Positions 27,253-34,489 of a stretch of DNA of 64,000 nt are shown here, one piece after another. Under the pieces are notes generated by a model that did not search any database, was not told the DNA's origin, and saw only the letters and a list, made by a program, of their open reading frames with translations. The position numbers were made by a program, and so were the translations under genes. Origin of the DNA: Salinimonas lutimaris (GTDB taxonomy: Bacteria > Pseudomonadota > Gammaproteobacteria > Enterobacterales > Alteromonadaceae); NCBI RefSeq assembly GCF_005222225.1, contig NZ_CP036536.1, positions 3,000,001 to 3,064,000 of the forward strand. The letters run 5' to 3'. Position 1 is the first letter of the stretch; each line of letters starts with the position of its first letter.

Positions 27253-27510
27253 TTATGAATTTTGCTGCATGGCGTCAAAGTTTAAAAACTTGGCCACAAA
27301 AATTGCCTGCCCCACAGCTTCATGGGTGCGCTGCATCTCTACGCCCAGAATATTCATTACCGGCTGATAGTCACCGCTTATCTGGGTACTGGTTGAACAG
27401 GTTGTAACCGTCAGTTCTGGGTACTGGTTAATTCGCTCAATAAAGTCCTTAATCGGGGCGATGTACTGCTCGACTAACGGATACAGGGATATTTCGACCA
27501 TAACTTGCAT
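27253..27510 (-). CDS. Thiamin-binding YkoF/MTH1187-like protein
   Basis: An 85-residue single-domain protein of the thiamin-binding (MTH1187/YkoF) ferredoxin-like fold (PF01910): MVEISLYPL near the start, a central TTCSTSTQISGDY and FVAKFLNFDA at the end. YkoF of Bacillus binds thiamin or HMP. There is no signal peptide, so it acts in the cytoplasm. It sits 9 bases after the TonB-dependent receptor stop and just before pnuT. A thiamin carrier or sensor role in salvage is the likely function; direct evidence for this subfamily is thin. Confidence 0.8.
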   Translation of the reverse strand: MQVMVEISLYPLVEQYIAPIKDFIERINQYPELTVTTCSTSTQISGDYQPVMNILGVEMQRTHEAVGQAIFVAKFLNFDAMQQNS

Positions 27511-27519
27511 GCAGTTCTC

Positions 27520-29577
27520 CTAAAACTGATAAGTGACAGTTACCCCGAACTCACGTCCGTTGGCAATCTGATAATACGGCTGCGGATTCGCATAGCCATC
27601 CCGGGGATCATTACTGAAGCCACCAAAGCCACGGGTGTAGTAGGTTTTGTCAAACACATTATTGACCCAGGCAGACACCTGCAAATCATTGTTCTGCCAG
27701 ACCAGCTCGGTATTGTAGAGCACGGTGGCCGGTGAAGTTTCATCATGGCCGTCAGAAAAACGGTACTCATCCTTAAAGTCCATATCGGCGCGCCATAGCC
27801 AGCTGTCACTTAATACCAGTTCACTGAACAGGTTAATAGTCCAGCGCGGCGCCTGCGCCTGTTGTTGTTCATCAATGTACTCGCCTCTGGCATCTGTGTA
27901 ACCTTCAAATTTGGCATCCAGATAGCCAACGGCTCCCTGTACCTGCCAGCGGTCGGTTACCTGCCAGCTGGTTTCCACCTCAATTCCCCGGTTTGTACCC
28001 AAATCGGCATTATCGATGATATCAATAAACTCAGCAGAGCCGTCGGCTCTTGGCAGCACATCATAGTCATTAATTTGGGTATCATCCCGGCGCATATAGA
28101 ACACTGCAGCACGAATGGTGGCATCAGGCGTTAACAACGGGCCTTTTACACCGACTTCGTAATTCCAGTTGTACTCCGCATCAAAGAAGCGCTGTGCTTC
28201 TGAGACCTGCTGCGCCGGATTGATACCCGCGCCTTTAAAGCCCCGCGAAATACTGCCATACCACAAATGCGAAGTGGTGGCGTACTGCAGGGCAATCTTA
28301 CCGCCAACCATATCGGTATCAGTTGAGCGGCCCAGTCCTTCGTTATTGATGTAGTCAAACTCAAACTGCTCAGCGCGTAATCCGATTACCAGATCAAGCT
28401 GATCATTAAGCGCTGTGGTGGTCTCGCCGTAGACAGCAAAGGTAGACGGCGAATACTCACTGGCAAAGTTAGGATCGGTATAGGTGTAATCACGCAGCAG
28501 GGATTCATCAGTGGTTTTATAGTGAGCACCCACTACCCAGTCAGTACTATTACTAAAAAGCTTCATTGCCGGCGAGGAACTGAAACGTACCTCGGCGGTC
28601 TGGGTATCCACATCACGGTAGTAAGCATCGAAGGCGGTATACCCAAGTGGCGAAAATCCGGTGTAGGTCCAGTCTTCATCATAGCCATAACCTATGTTGT
28701 GACTGGCATGTGTGGCCAGCACGGTGAGCTGTCCGGCAGCATAGCGCTGGGTAAGTTTGGCACTGACCGCATGTGTTTGCTGACGATCAAAACCGGGCTC
28801 ATCAGATAAAGTCGTACGGGTGTTATCCAGTGAAAACGCATCATAGCCATTATCGATATCGTACCAGCGATAGCTGATATCTGCTGTGGTGCGACTATCA
28901 ATGTCCCACTGCAGGGCCAGTCGGGCAGCAGTTTCATCGATACCGGCGGTATCATCGCGGTTTAGAAATGCATTGTTGGTGAAACCATCGCTACGGTTAT
29001 GCATCAGCGCCACACGGTAACGCAGAGTGTCTGTGATGGCATTGCCGGTCGCACCTTCAAAACGGTAGGTGTCTTTATTCCCCGCCCGCACACTGATGTG
29101 ACTTTGCTGATCATCGGTGGGCTGATTACTGGCAATCTTTACCGCGCCGGCCAGCGCGCCAGTACCAAAAAGCGTGGACTGGGGACCGCGAAATACCTCT
29201 ACCTGACGGGTATCAAACAATACGCCGGCAGCGCCTAATCCGGAAAAATCAAAATCATCAACTAAAAAGCTGACCGACGGATTAATGGGTTCAGAAAACT
29301 GGGAACGCTCACCAATACCGCGGATCTGTACAAAGCGGCCCCGTGATGCGCCGCTGGCAAAATTCACGTTTGGAGCAATATTAAGAATATCTTCAACCGC
29401 CTCGGCCTGGCGGCTGTTCAAACGCTCCGCGCTCAGCACACTGGCGCTACTGCTTAACTGGTCCAGGGTAGCCTGACGAAAATCAGAAGTTACAGTAATA
29501 CGTTCAATATCGGCTGTTTCAGCATAACTTCCGGCGGCACTCGCGGCCATTGCTAAAACAAATAGATTTTTTTTCAT
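27520..29577 (-). CDS. TonB-dependent receptor, probable thiamin transporter
   Basis: A 685-residue outer-membrane receptor with a signal peptide (about 1-19, cut after SYA), a TonB-box-like ERITVTSD (about 25-32), a plug domain (SSASVLSAERLN; VQIRGIGERSQF; EVFRGPQSTLFGTGALAGAV) and a 22-strand-type barrel ending in VTVTYQF with terminal phenylalanine. A TPP riboswitch lies in its leader, so its ligand is most likely thiamin or a thiamin phosphate. It is the first gene of a four-gene operon: receptor, binding protein, PnuT, kinase. Confidence 0.9.
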   Translation of the reverse strand: MKKNLFVLAMAASAAGSYAETADIERITVTSDFRQATLDQLSSSASVLSAERLNSRQAEAVEDILNIAPNVNFASGASRGRFVQIRGIGERSQFSEPINPSVSFLVDDFDFSGLGAAGVLFDTRQVEVFRGPQSTLFGTGALAGAVKIASNQPTDDQQSHISVRAGNKDTYRFEGATGNAITDTLRYRVALMHNRSDGFTNNAFLNRDDTAGIDETAARLALQWDIDSRTTADISYRWYDIDNGYDAFSLDNTRTTLSDEPGFDRQQTHAVSAKLTQRYAAGQLTVLATHASHNIGYGYDEDWTYTGFSPLGYTAFDAYYRDVDTQTAEVRFSSSPAMKLFSNSTDWVVGAHYKTTDESLLRDYTYTDPNFASEYSPSTFAVYGETTTALNDQLDLVIGLRAEQFEFDYINNEGLGRSTDTDMVGGKIALQYATTSHLWYGSISRGFKGAGINPAQQVSEAQRFFDAEYNWNYEVGVKGPLLTPDATIRAAVFYMRRDDTQINDYDVLPRADGSAEFIDIIDNADLGTNRGIEVETSWQVTDRWQVQGAVGYLDAKFEGYTDARGEYIDEQQQAQAPRWTINLFSELVLSDSWLWRADMDFKDEYRFSDGHDETSPATVLYNTELVWQNNDLQVSAWVNNVFDKTYYTRGFGGFSNDPRDGYANPQPYYQIANGREFGVTVTYQF

Positions 29578-29647
29578 TAAGGATCTCTAGTCTCAAAACA
29601 GAACAAGGACCCGGGATGTGCGGCAGGTAAATTGGCTGATGTTGGTC

Positions 29648-29729
29648 ACCATCCCTACGCCGGTATTATCCGGATCAGGTACAGGGTTCCTGCAAGTGCA
29701 GATCTCAGCCGGTAAAGGCACCCCTTGGT
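29648..29729 (-). promoter_or_regulatory. TPP riboswitch (THI element)
   Basis: On the minus strand the conserved elements appear in order: GGGGTGCC, GGCTGAGA, then CCCTGTACCTGATC, CGGATAATACCGGCG and TAGGGA. Outer ACCA/TGGT arms (29729-29726 with 29651-29648) close P1. About 70 bases separate it from the receptor start. GGGATG next to P1 can pair with CATCCC downstream (about 29615), and no T-run hairpin is seen, so control of translation start is more likely than termination. Confidence 0.95.
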
Positions 29730-29806
29730 TTGCTGGTTATGAACCAGGCACGCGCAAGTGTACCAATTACATTGGAATGTTCAACATAAGTTAATGACAG
29801 AAAAGA

Positions 29807-29960
29807 AAAACGCCCGCATATTGTGACGTAGCGGGCGTTTTGGTGAGGTCGTCGAAGACCTGAAGTTAACAGCGCGTTGTCACTTGAGCCAATATCCATG
29901 GCAAAAAGAAGATGACAGCACATAACTTTTTTTACAAGCAAACTCATACGATTTGCTTAC
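29807..29960 (-). ncRNA. Candidate small RNA ending in a terminator
   Basis: Upstream of the TPP riboswitch there is a strong hairpin ACGCCCGC-(13-base loop)-GCGGGCGT (29810-29838) with TTTTT on the minus strand and TTTT on the plus strand. No gene needs a terminator there. A second small hairpin (GGTC-ttcgac-GACC, 29847-29861) lies just before it on the minus strand. A short minus-strand transcript from about 29960 is the simplest explanation. The promoter is not clear. Confidence 0.3.
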
Positions 29961-30178
29961 AGCAACTTAGTGCTAATTTGATTATATTATTATAACAAGC
30001 GCCTGAATGTGCCAGACACTCACTGTCACAATCACTCTCGGGCTGCATGAAAAGAGTATCCAAACCTGTTCAAACTATACAGGACAGTTTTGTCTGAATG
30101 TGGGACAATTTCATCAAAATACTTGTTTTTTATACTAAAGAATAAAAAAGAGTTTGAAGATAATGCGCAAGGAACGTT

Positions 30179-31939
30179 ATGCAGTATAAAGGGTTGTTCT
30201 GGTCTGCCATAGTCAGGTCATTATTAAGCTTACGTCGGGACTCAGGTCTGCACAACGCGGTTGATAGCCGGGCTCTGGAAATGCTACATCAGCTGGAATC
30301 AGGTCTTTTTCAGGATGGTGACCTGCACACTTTACTGGCTGAGCTTATTCCCGTGCACCAGCGCATCAGTATCGGCAAGTCGCTCATCGGCTATATCGAC
30401 TTTAATAAAATGGGTAATCTGGTCATGTTTGCCACTGCGGTTAAAAATATCGACAGTGCGCTGGCCACGCTACAGCCCCGCAGTAGTGAAATTTTCAGTC
30501 AGCAACTATCCCAGCACACCAGCGAAGCCCCCTTGTGTACGGTATTAAGCTGGCAGGGCAGCGCATCAGCGCTGGCTGACGATCTTCAGGTGTACTTTTT
30601 GTTTGCCCTGTTCCGCCATCTGGCTGGTCGACAGTTTGATTTTACCCGGGCAGAGTTACCGCTGGCTGAAGCCTCCCTGTTATCCAGTTTATCATCAGCC
30701 CCGATTCGGCATGCTGATAATATTCAACTGGCCTTTGAAAAAAAATGGGGTAACCAGCTGTCGTTTTATCATAGCCAGGCAATTGAAAAACTGCTGGCGC
30801 CAACGCTCAGCAAAACCACCGGCCCCGGCTTAAAAGAATCTATTCAGGCCATATTTGACCGCGCTGAGGCGCCGGCACGTATTCGCGCAGAATGGGTCGC
30901 GGAGCAAATGGGTCAGACAGAATCCGGGTTTCGCCGTACCCTGAAAAACCACGATATTGCTTTTAGTGCAGTACTGAAAGAATACATCCATGATAAAAGC
31001 TGCCAGAAGCTGATCAGCGGGAATAAAACTGACGATACAGCCAGTGAGCTGGGCTTTTCTGACCGCCGCTCTTTCGAGCGCAGCTTTAAAGAGTTTACCG
31101 GCATCAGTGCCGGGCAGCTGCGTCAGCTGGGCAATCGGCTGCGCTTTCAAAAAGGTAACGGTAGCCTGCTTGATATTGTTGATAATCTGCCACCACTGCC
31201 TGAAACCATTCAGGCGTTACTGAACATAGAGGATGATAAGCTGACGCTGGACACCGTGGTTGAACTGGTCACCCGGGATCCTATCTTTCAGGCGCATATT
31301 ATGAGCAAGGCCAGCAAAGCCGTATTCGGATCAACGCCGACTAACCTGGAGCAGGCCATCGGACGAAATCTGGGGCTGAGTAATATTAAGCATCTGGCTG
31401 TGCTATTTGCCGCGCAGCAACAGCTCAATGCCCAGTGCCGCCATGCTGATGTGGAAAAACTGACCGATGCCATGCTGCTGAGTCATGAGCTGTACAATCG
31501 TTTGTTTGGGTTTGAACAGGTTAATGCAGAGCAAAAAGAAATCATTCGCCAGTTGCTGCTGTTTGGCACTTTATCGTCATTTCTGTTTTTTCATGAAGAA
31601 TGTCTGTTTGTTGACGGTATCCTGACCTTCTGGGATGACGCATCCAGTCTGCTTGCCTTTACCCAAAGAATCAGTGATGAATTCGGGTTATGTTTGTATG
31701 GCTCAACGTCCTTGATGTTGTTGCGCTGGGGATTCAAAAACACGATAAACCAGCAGTTATGGAAGTTGTGCCAGGCACAGGAGTGTGTGGGTGTAGAAAC
31801 CATTGCCAGCCGGGTTATTCTTAGTCAGAACCTGGCTTATACCACGGTGGCCCTGCCACACGGTGACGTTGACAGAGAGCTGGCCGCTTTACCAGCAGAG
31901 CTGGCCACACAGGCCACCGCTTTGCTGGAAAAATGGTAG
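30179..31939 (+). CDS. AraC-family regulator fused to an HDOD domain
   Basis: A 586-residue protein with an unusual architecture. Residues 1-215 resemble the OruR/AraC_N-type ligand domain, for example the segments VHQRISIGKSLIGY and VYFLFALFRHLAGRQFDF. Residues 225-320 form an AraC helix-turn-helix pair (AEQMGQTESGFRRTL; DTASELGFSDRRSFERSFKEFTG, the second as ASELGFSDRRSFERSFKEF). From 332 on (NLPPLPETIQALLNIED...) there is an HDOD domain, related to HD-GYP phosphodiesterases but usually non-catalytic. AAGGA ribosome-binding site, 5-base spacing. It is monocistronic and convergent with yciA. The target and signal are unknown; coupling of a DNA-binding switch to a signalling output is inferred. 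Confidence 0.85.
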   Translation: MQYKGLFWSAIVRSLLSLRRDSGLHNAVDSRALEMLHQLESGLFQDGDLHTLLAELIPVHQRISIGKSLIGYIDFNKMGNLVMFATAVKNIDSALATLQPRSSEIFSQQLSQHTSEAPLCTVLSWQGSASALADDLQVYFLFALFRHLAGRQFDFTRAELPLAEASLLSSLSSAPIRHADNIQLAFEKKWGNQLSFYHSQAIEKLLAPTLSKTTGPGLKESIQAIFDRAEAPARIRAEWVAEQMGQTESGFRRTLKNHDIAFSAVLKEYIHDKSCQKLISGNKTDDTASELGFSDRRSFERSFKEFTGISAGQLRQLGNRLRFQKGNGSLLDIVDNLPPLPETIQALLNIEDDKLTLDTVVELVTRDPIFQAHIMSKASKAVFGSTPTNLEQAIGRNLGLSNIKHLAVLFAAQQQLNAQCRHADVEKLTDAMLLSHELYNRLFGFEQVNAEQKEIIRQLLLFGTLSSFLFFHEECLFVDGILTFWDDASSLLAFTQRISDEFGLCLYGSTSLMLLRWGFKNTINQQLWKLCQAQECVGVETIASRVILSQNLAYTTVALPHGDVDRELAALPAELATQATALLEKW

Positions 31940-31942
31940 GGC

Positions 31943-32362
31943 TTAATCTTGCAGGAGGTTCAGGCTGCGCAGCTCTGCTTCAGTCTGTTCTTCCAGGCTT
32001 TCCAGTGTTTTTCCGTGGGGTGCTGGCTGGCGGGTAACCGGGTCAACCTTAACAAAAACAATATCATCAGCCAGACAGATAGTTTTTTTAGTGGCTTTGT
32101 TTCTGACCAGACAGCTGACCGTAATTGACGTACGACCCACCGCTTTGGTCGCCAGACCAAACTCGACGATATCGCCCTGCATTGCCGGAGATTCGAAACT
32201 GATCTCTCCAATGTGCTTGGTGACCAGGCAGTTAGTGCCGAGCTGACAAATAGCGTAAATAGCGGCTTCTTCGTCAATCCACTCCAGCGCGCGGCCGCCA
32301 AACAGGGAATCAGCATAGTTAAGGTCGTTAGGCATCACTAAACGGCGTGATAAGAAACGCAT
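31943..32362 (-). CDS. yciA: Acyl-CoA thioesterase (YciA type)
   Basis: A 139-residue hot-dog-fold thioesterase that hydrolyses acyl-CoAs. It shows the N-terminal MPNDLNYADSLFGGRALEWIDE (in pieces: MPNDLNYADSLFGG, RALEWIDEEA; active-site aspartate in WIDE) and the strand VEFGLATKAVGRTSITV. E. coli YciA has 132 residues. The start at 32362 has TAAGGA upstream. It is divergent from tmcA with a 60-base gap that must hold both promoters. Confidence 0.9.
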   Translation of the reverse strand: MRFLSRRLVMPNDLNYADSLFGGRALEWIDEEAAIYAICQLGTNCLVTKHIGEISFESPAMQGDIVEFGLATKAVGRTSITVSCLVRNKATKKTICLADDIVFVKVDPVTRQPAPHGKTLESLEEQTEAELRSLNLLQD

Positions 32363-32422
32363 TCGAAATCCTTAGGGTTAAGAGTTAAACTTCGCTGCAT
32401 ATTATACGGTAAAAACGGCTTT

Positions 32423-34477
32423 ATGGCTTTCGCAAACCTCTTCGACTGGATAAAACAACGTGCTGCACTGGCCGACGCCCAGCGTCAGATACTGGTGCTC
32501 TCTACTGACACCGCCGTCGAACTGGCAGAAGACGTTATTCAGCATCACAGCACAACAATGACGTGCTGGCTGGGCGAAACGACCAGTCAGACAAGCGCTT
32601 TTGTGCAACGCCCGACCACCCTGTATAAACAGGTGCTGGGGCAGGAATTTGATTTGGTGGTGTACAACACCTGTGACGGGTTCAGGCCATCAGCATTATT
32701 GGCGCTGTCCGGAACAGTAAAACAGGGCGGTTTATGCATTGTCATTACCCCGCCGCTGCCGCTCTGGCATGAGCATAGTTCGGTTACCCGGCCGCATCAT
32801 CTTTCCCACGGATATACGATGTCACACAGCCGTTATATCCGGCAGTTAAGTCAGACCATGCTCAGCGATGAGAATATTGCCGTGATAGATGAGCAGTGTG
32901 TGCGCCTGCCCCCCCCAAAAAGTACTACTCGCAGTCCCGCCAACATGCCGGGTTCACTAACCAGTGAGCAGCAGCAGGTGTTTACTAACATTATCCGCGA
33001 TATTCAGCACAACTTGCCACTAACCGCGCTTACCGCACTTCGTGGCAGAGGTAAATCAACAGTGCTGGGCTTCATTGCAGGCTATCTGACTGAACAAGGC
33101 ATGTCTGTGGCGCTGACCAGCCCGATACATCAGACTCAGCAGGTATTTTTTGACGCCCTGGGAAAAGCGGTTAAACAAAACCGTGGTTTGATGGATAAAG
33201 TAAGCTGGCTGGCACCGGATCATTCACTGCTTTTGAGCGGGCAATACGATGTATTGTTAGTGGATGAAGCCGCCGCCCTCCCCCAACCGGTGTTATCCGG
33301 TTATCTGGCGGCCAATCGTCAGGTAGTGGTCAGTTCAACCACGGTGGGATTTGAAGGCTCAGGGCATGGGTTTATTTATAAATTTTTACAGCCTCGCCTG
33401 CAGCTGGGTCAGGCAAGTCATTATCAGTTGCATACCGCCATGCGCTGGCAACAGGAAGATACCATGGAGCGCTGGCTGCACCGTGCGTTGTTTATCGATG
33501 CAGTGGAACATGCTGCTGACAATACAATACATGAACAATCCTCACCTGTTGCCGTTGACCCTGCGCAGTTACAGATTAATTGCTGGCGACCCGAAGCCAT
33601 ATCGCCAGATAAGTTACGAACACTGTTTTCACTGTTAAGCCATGCTCATTACCAGACCACACCAGAAGACTTTATGCGCATGATGGATGCCCCGGATGGT
33701 CTGTTTTTTGTGGCTCATATTGATGATGAGATGGTTGGTGCTGCAGTAGTCACTATTGAAGGCGGTGAAAGACTGGCAGCGCTGGCCCATGACATTGCCT
33801 GCGGCAAACGTCGGATTAAAGGTCATTTAAGTGCGCAAAGTGCTGCCAGCCTGATTGTTGAGCCGACGCTTGCTACCCATCAATACTGGCGGGTTGGTCG
33901 TATTGCGACAGCTTCTGCGTTTCGTGGACAAGGCGTAGGGACCAGCCTGTTAAAAGTCATCCGCGATAATGCAATCCAATACGAGGTAGACTGGCTCGCG
34001 ACCTCCTTTGGGCATACTCATCAGCTGGAACAGTTCTGGCAGCATAGCGGGTTCTGGCCAGCCCGGCTTGGCCAGAAAGCGGATAAGGCTTCCGGTCTGG
34101 TCAGTTTATTGATGTTGCAGTCATTATCCGCCAGGTCTGCTGAGCAACGTCAGGCTTTATCTGAGGCTTATCAGCTTGATCAGGGCCATTACCAAACGGG
34201 CTCTCAATCAGCGCTGGTCAGCGCTATTGTTACCCGCCGACTGAACGCTTTTTGCCGTCAGACTCTGGCGCTGGAACAAACCGGCAACGCCCTGCCCTGT
34301 TACATCGCAGGGCAGTTACGGGCTGGCAAAGATATACCATCAATATTAAAGGCACTTTATCTCGACATGCTTACAGATCAGGTGTTACTCAGCACATTCT
34401 CGCTATCAGGTAAAAAAGCACTGAATGAGGCTATCCGCGCGGCCACCCTAGAACTATTGCAAACATCACAACAATGA
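32423..34477 (+). CDS. tmcA: tRNA(Met) cytidine acetyltransferase
   Basis: Makes N4-acetylcytidine at position 34 of elongator tRNA-Met, using ATP and acetyl-CoA. The 684 residues match TmcA (671 in E. coli). An N-terminal DUF1726 domain is followed by a RecD-like helicase domain with Walker A ALRGRGKST (about 206-214) and Walker B LLVDEAAALP (about 277), and then a GNAT domain (about 400-540) with acetyl-CoA loop RGQGVGTSLL. The tRNA-binding C-terminal domain ends the protein. Its stop lies just before the long repeat array. Confidence 0.95.
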   Translation: MAFANLFDWIKQRAALADAQRQILVLSTDTAVELAEDVIQHHSTTMTCWLGETTSQTSAFVQRPTTLYKQVLGQEFDLVVYNTCDGFRPSALLALSGTVKQGGLCIVITPPLPLWHEHSSVTRPHHLSHGYTMSHSRYIRQLSQTMLSDENIAVIDEQCVRLPPPKSTTRSPANMPGSLTSEQQQVFTNIIRDIQHNLPLTALTALRGRGKSTVLGFIAGYLTEQGMSVALTSPIHQTQQVFFDALGKAVKQNRGLMDKVSWLAPDHSLLLSGQYDVLLVDEAAALPQPVLSGYLAANRQVVVSSTTVGFEGSGHGFIYKFLQPRLQLGQASHYQLHTAMRWQQEDTMERWLHRALFIDAVEHAADNTIHEQSSPVAVDPAQLQINCWRPEAISPDKLRTLFSLLSHAHYQTTPEDFMRMMDAPDGLFFVAHIDDEMVGAAVVTIEGGERLAALAHDIACGKRRIKGHLSAQSAASLIVEPTLATHQYWRVGRIATASAFRGQGVGTSLLKVIRDNAIQYEVDWLATSFGHTHQLEQFWQHSGFWPARLGQKADKASGLVSLLMLQSLSARSAEQRQALSEAYQLDQGHYQTGSQSALVSAIVTRRLNAFCRQTLALEQTGNALPCYIAGQLRAGKDIPSILKALYLDMLTDQVLLSTFSLSGKKALNEAIRAATLELLQTSQQ

Positions 34478-34489
34478 CTTTGTCGTCAT

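Noticed and set aside
29705-29947. 80-codon frame on the minus strand
   Set aside because: It runs through the orphan terminator and into the TPP aptamer; no ribosome-binding site.
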